64,000 nucleotides of DNA. Source: Acidimicrobiia bacterium. GTDB lineage: Bacteria > Acidobacteriota > Vicinamibacteria > Vicinamibacterales > UBA2999. This document shows, in pieces, positions 47,424-56,695 of this stretch (the stretch's first letter is position 1; every line of letters begins with the position of its first letter). Position numbers and translations under genes: made by a program. The DNA lies in NCBI GenBank assembly GCA_016871275.1, contig VFZG01000006.1, forward strand, positions 1-64,000. Reading direction: 5' to 3'. The notes under the pieces are model-generated. The model saw only the letters and a list, made by a program, of their open reading frames with translations, was not told the origin of the DNA and ran no database searches.

Positions 47424-49085
47424 CTAGAACCGATAAATGCCGACCTCGCCGTCGCGGAACACTTCGCGCGATGCGTCGATCGGGACCAACGGCGCGTGGT
47501 CGAGTCCGCGCATCATGACCTCTGCGGCTCGATCCCGCTTGACGACATAGCGGAACCCATAGCGGCGGGCCGCTTCCTCCCAGGACCCGTCGAGGATGAG
47601 GCGCCTCAGTTCGAGGTCCGCCTGATCGACCGACGTCGGCGTTCTTGAGATGTAGCCGAAGCCGATCGGCTGCTGGTGCACGGTCTGATAGTAGAGCGCC
47701 TGAGGGCCGTTGGACGCCAGGTCGAGCACCGCCCCGGGCGGCAGGTTTTTCAGCGCGCGGGCGTAGGCCGGCACGGCGACGTCGGTCACCCGCTGCGGGT
47801 AGGGGAGGTACTCGAAGGCGATCGCCGCGAGCGCGATCGTGGCGACGGCCATTCGCCGCTTCGCGTTGAGCGCCACCCAACCGGCGGCGGCCAGCACCGC
47901 GGCAGCCAGTTGCACCATCACCATCATGCGGACCGGAACACCGGCCAGCCGCCACGGCGGAAAGATCAGCCACAAGATGGCGTACGGCAGCACCAGCGGG
48001 TTGACATCGTCCCGGCCGAACATCGCAATGGTGCCGGCTGAGACTTCGTGGCCCGCGATCTTGAGATTGGGGCCGAGCGCCATCACGCCGAAGAACAGAA
48101 TCACGATCAGCCAGTAGCCGCCGTCCTTCAGCGCCACCTGGGATCGGCGGCGCCATCCGTAGACGGCCAGCGCGATCACCGACCAGCCAATGTGCACGCT
48201 GGCTTCAGTCACGTACCGCGCGAGCGACTGCCACAGTGGCACCCAGTCGCGGAATCGCCAGTAGTAGCCCCACACGAACGGCGACAGCACGTCCATCGAC
48301 AGGTCACGCGGCGAGTGCGTGCCGAAGAACGGGTCGGTGGCGTGCGAGTAGACCAGCGTGCCGAGCAGGACGCCGGATGTGGCCAGCGTCGGCAGGACGA
48401 AGCCGCCCAGCATCGGTGCGGGCGACGGCGTCAGCAGGAACCATGGATCGCGTGCCGACCACGCGCGCCACACGACCAACAACACGCCGCCGATGACGCA
48501 GTAGGCAAAGTAGTAGAGATCGCACAGCAACACGAGCAGCAGGACGAATGCCGAGGCGGCGGCCCGGCCGGTGGTCCGCTGGTCGCAGAACCGGATCCAG
48601 CACAGCACGAACAGTGGGATCCATTGCAGGGCCGTCAACTGCAGGTGTCCGTCGGCGTGCATGAAATGGAAACTCGAGAACGTGAACAGCGCGCCGCCGA
48701 GCAGGCTGCCGCCGTACGATGCTGTCAGGTGGCGGCAGAGCGCGAATGCGGTCACGCCCGCGGCGACGAACGAGAACACGACGATCGCGTTGTAGGTCTG
48801 CACCGTCGTCAGCACCGGCAGCAACACGATGGCGATCAGCCCATTGAACGGGTTCAGCGTGTGCCCGACCAGCGTCGTCCCACCGGGGTGATGCAGGTAG
48901 GTGGTGTACCACGGCAGCTCGTGCAGCTCGCGCACGGCCTTGTTGACCCACCAGAGGTTCCAGATGTTCTGATAGCCGTCGGCTCCGCCGAAATAGAACG
49001 CGGTGGAGAATGCCGCCAGCAAGTGCGGATTGAGCGCGAAGAACAGCGCCAGATACAGCGTGGCGGGTACGACGACCGTCCGCAT
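47424..49085 (-). CDS. Multi-spanning GT-C-like glycosyltransferase/membrane protein
   Basis: About 553 aa with roughly 11-13 membrane helices. After the first helix (VVVPATLYLALFFAL) an acidic loop (FGGADGYQNIWNLWW) precedes LPWYTTYLHHPGG; acidic loops there are typical of GT-C lipid-linked sugar transferases. The C-terminal ~110 residues (NLPPGAVLDLASNGPQ, RYGFRYVVKRDR) form a soluble domain. The ATG at 49085 is preferred: the longer frame to 49169 begins inside repeat B and would add MADFETIGRVSGL from the repeat. Probably modifies exported glycans or lipids. It lies between repeat copies A and B. Confidence 0.75.
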   Translation of the reverse strand: MRTVVVPATLYLALFFALNPHLLAAFSTAFYFGGADGYQNIWNLWWVNKAVRELHELPWYTTYLHHPGGTTLVGHTLNPFNGLIAIVLLPVLTTVQTYNAIVVFSFVAAGVTAFALCRHLTASYGGSLLGGALFTFSSFHFMHADGHLQLTALQWIPLFVLCWIRFCDQRTTGRAAASAFVLLLVLLCDLYYFAYCVIGGVLLVVWRAWSARDPWFLLTPSPAPMLGGFVLPTLATSGVLLGTLVYSHATDPFFGTHSPRDLSMDVLSPFVWGYYWRFRDWVPLWQSLARYVTEASVHIGWSVIALAVYGWRRRSQVALKDGGYWLIVILFFGVMALGPNLKIAGHEVSAGTIAMFGRDDVNPLVLPYAILWLIFPPWRLAGVPVRMMVMVQLAAAVLAAAGWVALNAKRRMAVATIALAAIAFEYLPYPQRVTDVAVPAYARALKNLPPGAVLDLASNGPQALYYQTVHQQPIGFGYISRTPTSVDQADLELRRLILDGSWEEAARRYGFRYVVKRDRAAEVMMRGLDHAPLVPIDASREVFRDGEVGIYRF

Positions 49086-49130
49086 GATGCCCGGTAGCGG
49101 CGGCTGGCGCAGACTCGGCGGATCCGCAGC

Positions 49131-49465
49131 GAGGCCGCTGACACGGCCTATCGTCTCGAAATCAGCCACCGGCGTCTGCGACTCGAGCGTGACGATGCGC
49201 GTGCCCCGGCTTGCTCGTTGAAGAGGCGGTAGATCGTCTGGAAGCCGAGGTTCTATATCCCGACGAAATAGCTATTGGGAAGATCAGTGCGACACGAAGG
49301 CGGTTGGCGCAGGGCTGGCGCACGTAACCGACCTCACCCGAAAGGATGTGCTGTGCGGCTTCTTGCAGGTGCCGGGACTTCATTCAGGTCCCAGGGGGAA
49401 ATCGAGCTGTGTTTACGCCGGCGGCGCTCGCGGCTCCCCTGGATAGCCCTACTGTATCAGCCCTT
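49131..49465. repeat. Repeat copy B: half palindromic element plus degenerate radical SAM 5' fragment and leader
   Basis: Begins with the last 26 nt of the 72-nt element, then 308 nt matching the radical SAM 5' end and its leader. There is an internal deletion of about 85 nt after GTGACGATGCG, plus frame-breaking changes. The ATG (49383) is kept, but the frame soon fails. The match ends at TATCAGCCCT (49464), before the ftsZ tail seen in copies A and C. The 70 nt that follow are unrecognised. Confidence 0.85.
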
Positions 49466-49537
49466 TGTGCCTTCCGGGCCTGCCGCGGCCCGAGCGGCGA
49501 GGAGCGTCGCCAGCGTTTTCGCAGGATCGATCGAAAC

Positions 49538-49675
49538 ATGAGATCCTTTTTCGATGTCGGACTGTACGAGCTGGAACCATCAGACACACTTCGCCGTGAG
49601 GAGCGCGTGAATCTGGAAGGTCTCACCATCGCGAACCGACATCTGCGCGATGTGCTGGTGGCGAAGGGATATTAG
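49538..49675 (+). pseudogene. C-terminal fragment of an enterochelin-esterase-like hydrolase
   Basis: The frame MRSFFDVGLYELEPSDTL ... ANRHLRDVLVAKGY resembles the segment of esterase-D / enterochelin-esterase-like proteins that precedes the catalytic histidine. The expected continuation (V-x-Y-x-E-F-x-G-G-H) is missing: a TAG follows KGY directly, and the MFS gene starts 2 nt later. The N-terminal two-thirds, with the nucleophile, are absent. A remnant, not a working enzyme. Confidence 0.6.
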
Positions 49676-49677
49676 CC

Positions 49678-51180
49678 ATGCCCGACCTCCTCTCCCGCGA
49701 GCGCATCATCGCGCCGCCCGGATTCAATCGCTGGCTCGTTCCACCCGCGGCGCTCGCCATTCATCTCTCGATTGGCATGGCGTACGGCTTCAGCGTGTTC
49801 TGGCTGCCGCTCAGCCGCGCGATTGGGATCACGCAGTCGGCGCCCGATGACTGGAAGATCAGCACGCTCGGTTGGATGTATACGCTGTTCTTCGTGATGC
49901 TCGGCTCCTCGGCGGCCATGTTCGGCCCGTGGGTCGAGCGCGAAGGACCGCGAAAAGCGGGCGTCGTGGCCGCGGCCTGCTGGGGCGGCGGATTCATGCT
50001 GGCGGCGCTCGGCGTGTATCTCCATCAGGTGTGGCTGCTGTGGGTGGGCGCCGGCGTCATCGGCGGATGCGGACTCGGGCTCGGCTACATCTCACCGGTG
50101 TCCACGCTCATCAAGTGGTTCCCGGACCGACGCGGGATGGCGACCGGACTCGCGATCATGGGGTTCGGCGGCGGCGCGATGATCGGCACGCCGCTCGCCG
50201 ACGTGCTGATGAAGCGCTTTGCGACGCCGACGTCCGTCGGCGTGTGGCAGACCTTTCTCGTCATGGGACTGCTCTACGCCGTCGCGATGCTGGCCGGCGC
50301 GTTCGCATATCGTCTTCCGGCGCCGGCGTGGAAACCTGCCGGCTGGACACCGCCCGCCGAACCGACGTCGGACGGCACCGCGCGCTCCGTTCCCGTGCAG
50401 GTGGCGTGGCAAACGAAACAGTTCTGGCTGCTGTGGGGCGTGTTGTGCCTGAATGTCAGCGCCGGCATCGGCATTCTCGGCATGGCCTCGCCGATGATTC
50501 AGGAAGTGTTCAAAGGCCGCGTCGACGCGTCGGCCGCGGCCGGCTTCGCCGGTCTCCTCAGCCTCTTCAACATCGGCGGAAGAATTTTCTGGGCGTCGCT
50601 CTCGGATCGCATCGGCCGCAAACCGACCTACACCGTCTTCTTCATCCTCGGCATGTTGCTGTATGCCTCGGTGCCGACGGCTGGATCAACCGGCAGTCTC
50701 CTGCTCTTCGTCGCGATCTTTTCAATCATCCTGACGATGTACGGCGGCGGGTTCGCGACGATTCCTGCGTATCTCGCCGATCTGTTTGGCGTGCAGCACG
50801 TGAGCGCGATTCACGGACGTCTGCTGACGGCCTGGTCCACCGCCGGCATTCTCGGACCGGTCCTCATCAACTACCTCCGCGAATTCCAGATCTCGCGCGG
50901 CATCGCCGCATCCGACGCCTACACGTTCACGATGTACGTGCTGGTGGGACTGCTCGGCGTCGGACTGGTCTGCAACATGGCGGTGACACCAGTGTCGCGC
51001 GACCTCTTCACCCTCACGGCAACTGTCGTGCGGCGAGATGGAGCGTCAGCGGCCGCCGTTGCGGTCGATGCGCCGCAAGGGCACTGGGCCACCGTCGCGA
51101 TCGCCTGGACGCTCGCCGGCGTTCCGCTCGCGTGGGGCGTCTTCCGCACGCTCACGCTCGCGGCTCAGATGTTCCGCTGA
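49678..51180 (+). CDS. MFS transporter, oxalate/formate antiporter (OFA) type
   Basis: 500 aa with 12 predicted membrane helices. FNRWLVPPAALAIHLSIGMAYGFSVFWLPL at the N-terminus, GGCGLGLGYISPVSTLIKWFPDRRGMATG and IGGRIFWASLSDRIGRKPTYTVF (the A-like loop DRxGRK) are typical of the OFA family. Family members exchange oxalate, formate or other monocarboxylates. The gene is intact and lies between repeat copies B and C, preceded by an esterase fragment. No linked decarboxylase is seen, so the substrate is open. Confidence 0.88.
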   Translation: MPDLLSRERIIAPPGFNRWLVPPAALAIHLSIGMAYGFSVFWLPLSRAIGITQSAPDDWKISTLGWMYTLFFVMLGSSAAMFGPWVEREGPRKAGVVAAACWGGGFMLAALGVYLHQVWLLWVGAGVIGGCGLGLGYISPVSTLIKWFPDRRGMATGLAIMGFGGGAMIGTPLADVLMKRFATPTSVGVWQTFLVMGLLYAVAMLAGAFAYRLPAPAWKPAGWTPPAEPTSDGTARSVPVQVAWQTKQFWLLWGVLCLNVSAGIGILGMASPMIQEVFKGRVDASAAAGFAGLLSLFNIGGRIFWASLSDRIGRKPTYTVFFILGMLLYASVPTAGSTGSLLLFVAIFSIILTMYGGGFATIPAYLADLFGVQHVSAIHGRLLTAWSTAGILGPVLINYLREFQISRGIAASDAYTFTMYVLVGLLGVGLVCNMAVTPVSRDLFTLTATVVRRDGASAAAVAVDAPQGHWATVAIAWTLAGVPLAWGVFRTLTLAAQMFR

Positions 51181-51186
51181 CGCCGC

Positions 51187-51400
51187 TCAGAGGACCTTCG
51201 GGTCGAGGCCGGCGATGGTGAGGTCGACGGCGCTCGCGCGACTGCTCGATGAAACCGTCAGACGGTCGACCGGTCTCCGGGCGAAGCGACGCGATCAGCG
51301 ACGCGCTTGTCTGTCCGGCGGCGGCCGTGGCCCGCTGCTGCTTCATGTACTCGGTCACCGCGTACTGAGACGCATCGATCGGACTCATCGCCATCGTCAA
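51187..51400 (-). pseudogene. Decayed C-terminal gene fragment, unrecognised
   Basis: On the minus strand, MSPIDASQYAVTEYMKQQ from about 51394 is protein-like for some 45 codons. After an apparent frame change near 51270 it continues as VDRLTVSSSSRASAVDLTIAGL and ends DPKVL at the stop 51187-51189, seven nt from the MFS stop. I do not recognise the family. The rest of the 390-nt gap up to 51570 shows a GCCGGC hairpin (51408-51425) and no other gene. Confidence 0.35.
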
Positions 51401-51570
51401 CTGATAGGGGCCGCCGGCGCCTTGCCGGCGCTTTCAAAAGACGGCAGTCGCGTCCAGGTCCAGGGCTTCCTCCGGCCGACCGCGATTGTGGCGCCGCGCA
51501 TCTTCCGTATCGGCGTTGTCTGCGGTTTCGGATTGCGCCGAATCCCGTCGTGTGTTCTGCTGAACACAAC

Positions 51571-52875
51571 GTGCTTCGACTGGCCCAGATCTGGCGAGTG
51601 ACGCTCGTCGCCGCCGTGATGATCGGTCTGGCGACGTTCACCGCATTCGCCCAAGCGCCCAACACCACGTCACTCGATCGGCCGTTGCGCGTGTTCATCG
51701 ATTGTCGCGGGCCAGGCTGCGATCAGGCATTCTTCCGTACCGAGCTGGCGTGGATTGACCACGTGCGCGACCAGATGGACGCTGACGTGCACGTGCTGGT
51801 CACCGCCCAGGGGACGGGCGGCGGGGGCACGGAATATACGCTTCGCTTCATCGGTCAAAGCGGCTGGCAGGGACAAGAGGACACCTTCACACGCGCGACC
51901 GAGGCCGGTGGCACCGACGACGACCGGCGGCGCGCACTGGTCCAAGCCTTTGGTCTCGGGCTGGCGCGATTTGCGGCGGTCACGCCTGTCGGTCTGCAAC
52001 TGCGCATTGCCTCGCCGGCCGCGATCACCGCTCCGCTCCAGACAGTCGCCAAGGCCGACGGGTGGAACTTCTGGGTGTTCAGGACCAATCTCAATCTCAA
52101 CCTGAACGGGGAACAGAGCAACAGCTCCAGAAGCTTCAACGTCAATCAGTCGGCCACCCGCACGACCGCCGAATGGAAGGTCAATTTCAACGCCGGCGTC
52201 AACCGCAGCACCAATGCATACGAGCTGTCGAGCGGCAACTTCGTCACCACCCGGCGCGGCTGGAACGTCAACGGCCTGACCGTCAAGAGCCTCAACGATC
52301 ACTGGTCCGTGGCGCTGAAAGGCGGGGCGTCACGCTCGACCTTCCTGAATCAGAAACTCGCGGCCCGCTTCGCTCCTGGTGTCGAATTCAACGTGTTCCC
52401 GTACGCGCAGTCAACCTCCCGCACGCTCATCCTGCAATGGACCGTCGGCCCCAACCGGTTCGTCTATGACGAGCCCACGATCTACGGCAAGCTGGACGAG
52501 AGTCGCTGGGAACAGACAGCGCTGGCGCAGCTGAACCTGCGGCAGCCGTTCGGGACGGTCGGGTTGGCGACCGAGATCGCCAGCTATCTCGACCACCCGG
52601 ACCACTACCGGTTCGTGTTCAATGCCGATACCGAGTTTCGTGTTTCCCGCGGGCTGACGCTCCGGCTGGATGGCAACTACCAGGTGCTGCACGATCAGCT
52701 GTACTTACGCCGTGGCACATCGACCGACGAAGAAATCATCGCGCGGCAGCGCCAACTGCAGACCTCGTATCGATATTTGGTCTCGATCGGCCTGACCTAT
52801 CGCTTCGGCTCGATCAACAACAACGTCGTCAACCCGCGCTTCGGCGGCGGACCAGGCGGCGGCTTCCCGTTCTGA
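51571..52875 (+). CDS. Two-domain exported protein with outer-membrane barrel
   Basis: 434 aa from GTG 51571, with a signal peptide (VTLVAAVMIGLATFTAFAQA). Residues about 35-150 form a compact domain (LRVFIDCRGPGCDQAFFRTE, ADVHVLVTAQGTGGGGTEYT, DDDRRRALVQAFGLGLARFA) with a C-x5-C pair that could be disulphide-bonded. The remainder alternates polar and hydrophobic residues (FWVFRTNLNLNLNGEQSNSS, YRYLVSIGLTYRFG) and ends in phenylalanine, as outer-membrane barrels do. Similar proteins occur in Acidobacteriota and Gemmatimonadota without known function. It lies inside the repeat-bounded region. Confidence 0.65.
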   Translation: MLRLAQIWRVTLVAAVMIGLATFTAFAQAPNTTSLDRPLRVFIDCRGPGCDQAFFRTELAWIDHVRDQMDADVHVLVTAQGTGGGGTEYTLRFIGQSGWQGQEDTFTRATEAGGTDDDRRRALVQAFGLGLARFAAVTPVGLQLRIASPAAITAPLQTVAKADGWNFWVFRTNLNLNLNGEQSNSSRSFNVNQSATRTTAEWKVNFNAGVNRSTNAYELSSGNFVTTRRGWNVNGLTVKSLNDHWSVALKGGASRSTFLNQKLAARFAPGVEFNVFPYAQSTSRTLILQWTVGPNRFVYDEPTIYGKLDESRWEQTALAQLNLRQPFGTVGLATEIASYLDHPDHYRFVFNADTEFRVSRGLTLRLDGNYQVLHDQLYLRRGTSTDEEIIARQRQLQTSYRYLVSIGLTYRFGSINNNVVNPRFGGGPGGGFPF

Positions 52876-53008
52876 CACGCCTCCCGCCGTCGCGTGCGAT
52901 GATACGCTCGACCTCGATGATCCGTTCCTGCGTCGGCGTTGACGCGGCCGTCCCGATCACGGCTGGGTGAATGGCTCGACCAGCCCTTACTCGCACGAGG
53001 AGAACCGC

Positions 53009-53500
53009 ATGCTGCAGCACGTCATCTTCGCCTACGGATTCAATTTGCACATGGCGAAGCGCCTGGTCGGCGATCTCGCGGCCGATCAGATGTGCCAGCA
53101 GCCGCACGGTGTCGTCAATCACCCGGCGTGGAGCCTGGGGCACCTCGCCGCAGCGTCTGCCATGCTGCTGAGGACTCTGGGCCACGACGCCTCGCTGCCA
53201 CCGGCGTGGGGAGACGTCTTCAAGACGGGGGGAATACCGGTCGGCGATCCGTCGCTGTTCCCGTCCAAGGCCGAACTCCTCGACACGCTGGAATCGCTGC
53301 ACGGCCGCGTGGCTGCGGCCGTTGCCGCAGCCGACGCCGCCACGTTCGCCGCGCCGAATCCCAGCGAGTCGATGCGCAAGTACTTCCCGACGTTGGGCGA
53401 CATGGCCGTGTTCATGATGACGTCGCACGAGACGGATCACCTGGGCCAGCTGGCCGCATGGCGAAGAGCCATGGGGCTGGCGGCGCCAGGCACCGTGTAG
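53009..53500 (+). CDS. DinB-like four-helix metal-binding protein
   Basis: 163 aa. The DinB/DUF664 pattern is visible: NLHMAKRLVGDL in helix 1, VNHPAWSLGHLA (first His) and MTSHETDHLGQLAAWRR (the H-x3-H pair), giving the three-histidine metal site. Such proteins act as thiol-dependent transferases or remain uncharacterised. ATG 53009 with GAGGAG 7 nt upstream is a better start than GTG 52967. Confidence 0.8.
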   Translation: MLQHVIFAYGFNLHMAKRLVGDLAADQMCQQPHGVVNHPAWSLGHLAAASAMLLRTLGHDASLPPAWGDVFKTGGIPVGDPSLFPSKAELLDTLESLHGRVAAAVAAADAATFAAPNPSESMRKYFPTLGDMAVFMMTSHETDHLGQLAAWRRAMGLAAPGTV

Positions 53501-53509
53501 TGCCGGACA

Positions 53510-53656
53510 GTGCGAGCAGCAGGCCAAGGTGCCGAGGTCTCCGAGTGTCAGTCCTGCCATGAGCCTGGCTCGATTGCGCCCATGTTGCTCATCATCTACA
53601 AGGACACCCGACCCTGGGCGCGTTCCATTCGGCAGCGGGTGTCGATGCGGCAGATG
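53510..53656 (+). pseudogene. Fragment of a haem c domain
   Basis: In frame from 53510: EVSECQSCHEPGSIAPMLLI followed by YKDTRPWARSIRQRVSMRQM. The CxxCH and spacing match the cytochrome domain of the protein at 11117-12565 (NCTSCHRPGDIAPMSLL ... RPWAKSI). The frame is cut exactly where the 72-nt element begins, before the expected PPWH, and no upstream signal peptide is present. A truncated remnant. Confidence 0.7.
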
Positions 53657-53657
53657 T

Positions 53658-53729
53658 CTGGCCCTGTGCGCTGGGTCCGAGAACAGGCCTTCCGTTAACT
53701 GGGAGGCCGCTAATACGGCCTATCGTCTG
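53658..53729. repeat. 72-nt structured palindromic element, copy 2
   Basis: 69 of 72 bases match copy 1 at 47289-47360. The changes fall in loops or single-stranded parts (GATAACT to GTTAACT; CTGATA to CTAATA), leaving the main stems intact. It joins a haem c fragment on the left to the radical SAM 5' fragment on the right. Confidence 0.75.
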
Positions 53730-54124
53730 GAAGTCAGCCACCGGCGTCTGCGATTCGATGGTGACGATGCGGGCGCCTGACTGGCGCAGCGCGGCGAGCT
53801 CCTGTTTCGGAGGCAGGAACGCGCGCTCGCAGACGATGTCGGGCTGATCGTTGAAGAGGCGATAGATCGTCTGGCAGCCGAGGTTCGACATCCCGACGAA
53901 ATAGCTACTGCGAAAGATCGACGCGGAGGCGATTGGCGTGCTTCTGGCGCACGTAACCGACCTCACGCGAAAGGATGTGCTGTGCGGCTTCTTGCTGGTG
54001 CCGGGACTTTCTTCAGGTCCCAGGGGGCATCGAGCTGTGTTTACGCCGGCGGCGCTCGCGGCTCCCCTGGATTTTCCTACTGTATCAGCCCTCGTTGCGG
54101 CGCAGGAACGCCGGCACGTCCAGG
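53730..54124. repeat. Repeat copy C: radical SAM 5' fragment, leader and ftsZ 3' end at the native position
   Basis: The segment continues without a break into ftsZ (ending 54085), so this is the original site. The radical SAM portion is dead: the ATG is changed (GAATGA to GAAGAAA context, near 54011), and the frame is cut after about 100 codons at the palindromic element. The leader hairpin core remains intact at 54015-54071. Confidence 0.85.
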
Positions 54125-55407
54125 TCGAGATTGAGGTCGAAGTCGCCCGGCGCGGCCGCATCGCCCATCGGCGGGTCCCCGGGGTTGTGTCCGACGGCGA
54201 TCGCTCTGGGGGCGGCCGTGGGGTCCCCGACGCGCGGACCGTGCGCGTTGGGGTGGAGCGGCATTTCAATCGGCGGACGGCGCGTGATCGACGGCAGGAT
54301 GCCGGCCCGCGGCGCCAGCGGCGCAGCCGGTTCGCTGGCGCGCAACTGTGACATGTAGGGGGTCATGTCCACGGGCGTATTTGACGGCGCCATTGCCGGG
54401 GTCGAGCGGTCGGTCTTGACGTGATCGAAGCCGGTGGCGATCACCGTGATCTTCACCTTGCTGGCGAGCTTCGGATCGACGACCGCGCCGAAGATGATGT
54501 TGGCGTCTTCGTGCGCCGACTCCTGGATGATGGTCAGCGCTTCGTTGACTTCGAGCAGCGACATGTCGGGGCCGCCGGTGACGTTGATGATCACGCCGCG
54601 CGCGCCCTTGACCGAGGCGTCCTCGAGCAGCGGGCTCGAGATGGCGCGATTGGCGGCATCGACCGAGCGCGTCGTGCCCTCGGCGATGGCGGTGCCCATC
54701 ATCGCCACGCCCATGCCCGACATGATCGTCTTCACGTCGGCGAAGTCGAGGTTGATGAGGCCGGGCACCAGGATCAGGTCGGAGATGCCCTGGATCGCCT
54801 GGCGCAGCACGTCGTCCGCGGTGACGAACGCGTCGAGCATCGAGGTATTGCGGTCGATGACGCTGAGCAGCCGCTCGTTCGGGATGGTGATCACCGTGTC
54901 GACCGCTTCCCGGAGCGACTCGAGTCCGAACTCGGCCTGGCGGGAGCGTTTCTTGCCTTCGAACTTGAACGGCTTGGTGACGACCGCGATGGTCAATGCG
55001 CCGAGCTCGGTGGCGAGGCTGGCGATCACCGGCGCGGCGCCGGTGCCGGTGCCGCCGCCGAGACCGGTGGTGACAAACACCATGTCGGCGCCCGACAACG
55101 CCTGGATCAGGTTGTCGGTGTCTTCGAGCGCCGCCTGGCGTCCGATGTTCGGATCCGCGCCGGCGCCCAGCCCCTTGGTCAGCTTGCCGCCGATCTGGAT
55201 CTTCACCGGCGCCGGGTTGGCCTTGAGCGCCTGTGCGTCGGTGTTGGCGACCATGAACTCGACGCCCGAGATCCCGGCCTGCACCATCCGCGACACGGCA
55301 TTGCTGCCGCCGCCGCCGATGCCAACCACCTTGATTCGCGCGCCTATCCGCGCCTCTTCATCGAGCGTAAGCCGCAGCGATTCGAAGCCGTCTTGATCCG
55401 CCATCAT
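54085..55407 (-). CDS. ftsZ: Cell division protein FtsZ
   Basis: 440 aa; the tubulin-like GTPase that forms the Z ring. GTP-binding [11 protein letters not shown] is near residue 32 and the signature [12 protein letters not shown] at 115-126; the T7 synergy loop is [12 protein letters not shown] Pro-rich linker (about 320-425) ends in the conserved tail [12 protein letters not shown], which binds FtsA and other partners. AGGAGG lies directly before two consecutive ATG codons (55407 and 55404); the second has better spacing. Follows ftsA by 40 nt. Downstream, the radical SAM remnant begins after a short spacer. Confidence 0.97.
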   Translation of the reverse strand: MMADQDGFESLRLTLDEEARIGARIKVVGIGGGGSNAVSRMVQAGISGVEFMVANTDAQALKANPAPVKIQIGGKLTKGLGAGADPNIGRQAALEDTDNLIQALSGADMVFVTTGLGGGTGTGAAPVIASLATELGALTIAVVTKPFKFEGKKRSRQAEFGLESLREAVDTVITIPNERLLSVIDRNTSMLDAFVTADDVLRQAIQGISDLILVPGLINLDFADVKTIMSGMGVAMMGTAIAEGTTRSVDAANRAISSPLLEDASVKGARGVIINVTGGPDMSLLEVNEALTIIQESAHEDANIIFGAVVDPKLASKVKITVIATGFDHVKTDRSTPAMAPSNTPVDMTPYMSQLRASEPAAPLAPRAGILPSITRRPPIEMPLHPNAHGPRVGDPTAAPRAIAVGHNPGDPPMGDAAAPGDFDLNLDLDVPAFLRRNEG

Positions 55408-55447
55408 GCCTCCTGATCCGAAACTTCCCTGATCCCTGATCCCTGTC

Positions 55448-56680
55448 CTAGAAGAACTCCTTGAACACCGTCCTCAACTTGCCCATCACCTTCGCAAAGC
55501 CGCTGCCGCCCGCCGTCGACGCCGCGGGGTGGCGATGCCGCGCGGCGTAGAGCACCAGGCCGACCGCGGTGGCGAACGATGGGTGGCTGACGTGATCCGC
55601 CAGCCCGCCGACACCGACCGGCGACCCGCGCCTGATCGGCAGGTCGAAAATCTGTTCGGCAATCTCGGACATGCCTTCGAGCTGCGCGCCGCCGCCGGTC
55701 AGCACCAGGCCCGAGTTCAGTGACTTCTCGTAGCCGGCCTTGCTGATCTCGTCCCAGATCAGGTGGAACGTTTCCTCGGCGCGCGGTTGCAGGATGTCGG
55801 ACAGGATGCGGCGCGCCATGACGCGCGGCCGCCGCCCACCCACGCTCGCCACCTCGATGGTCTCGTCTTCTTCGACCATCGACGACAGCGCGCAGCCGGC
55901 GCGGCGCTTCACCTTTTCCGCGTCGGGAATCGGCGTCCGCAGTCCGACGGCGATGTCATTGGTGAAGTGATCGCCGCCAACCGCGATCACCGCGGTGTGC
56001 CACAGGCTGCCCCGCTCGAAGATCGCCAGGTTGGCGGTGCCGCCGCCGATGTCGACTATTGCGACACCGAGCTCTTTCTCGTCCGAGGTCAGCACGGTTT
56101 CCGACGCGGCCAGCTGGCCGATGACGGTGTCCTGCACTTCCACGCCGGCGCGATTGACGCAGGCGACCAGGTTCTGCGTGGCCGTCTGGCTGCCGGTGAT
56201 GATGTGCACGTTCACTTCGAGCCGCGCTCCGGTCAGGCCGACCGGGGCGCCGATGCCTTCCTGTTCGTCGACGACGAAGTCCTGCGGCAGCACGTGCAGG
56301 ATTTCGCGTCCCGCCGGCAGCGACACGGCGCGCGCCGCATCGATCGCGCGTCGCACATCGTCGCGCGTCACCTCGCGGTTCTTGCCGGCGACCGCCACCA
56401 CCCCGCGGCTGTTGAAGCCCTTGATGTGCGGGCCGCTGATGGCCAGCTGCACCGACCCGACTTCGACGCCGGCCATCAGTTCGGCCTCTTCGATCGACTT
56501 CTTGATCGAATCGACCGCCGCCTCCAGATTGACGACCACCCCGCGCTTGAGGCCTTTCGAGTCGGTGACGCCGATGCCGATCACATCGACGCCGCCCTCG
56601 TCGAGCAGCTCCCCCACCACGGTGCAGACTTTGGTGGTGCCGATGTCGAGCCCCACCACGTATCGTTCCTGTCGCGCCAC
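55448..56680 (-). CDS. ftsA: Cell division protein FtsA
   Basis: 410 aa, actin-like ATPase that tethers FtsZ to the membrane. [18 protein letters not shown] (phosphate 1), the 1C domain with [34 protein letters not shown] (phosphate 2) and [14 protein letters not shown] (adenosine) are all present. The C-terminal amphipathic helix ([16 protein letters not shown]) fits membrane targeting. It sits 15 nt after ftsQ and upstream of ftsZ, the usual order. Confidence 0.96.
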   Translation of the reverse strand: MARQERYVVGLDIGTTKVCTVVGELLDEGGVDVIGIGVTDSKGLKRGVVVNLEAAVDSIKKSIEEAELMAGVEVGSVQLAISGPHIKGFNSRGVVAVAGKNREVTRDDVRRAIDAARAVSLPAGREILHVLPQDFVVDEQEGIGAPVGLTGARLEVNVHIITGSQTATQNLVACVNRAGVEVQDTVIGQLAASETVLTSDEKELGVAIVDIGGGTANLAIFERGSLWHTAVIAVGGDHFTNDIAVGLRTPIPDAEKVKRRAGCALSSMVEEDETIEVASVGGRRPRVMARRILSDILQPRAEETFHLIWDEISKAGYEKSLNSGLVLTGGGAQLEGMSEIAEQIFDLPIRRGSPVGVGGLADHVSHPSFATAVGLVLYAARHRHPAASTAGGSGFAKVMGKLRTVFKEFF

Positions 56681-56695
56681 GAGTCCTCCGCTCCG

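Noticed and set aside
47086-49169. Start of the GT-C protein at 49169 (MADFETIGRVSGL...)
   Set aside because: These residues are encoded by repeat copy B and the palindromic element; the membrane protein pattern begins at ATG 49085.
46741-54124. Composite transposon
   Set aside because: No transposase, and the repeats are host gene segments (ftsZ tail, radical SAM start), not insertion sequences.
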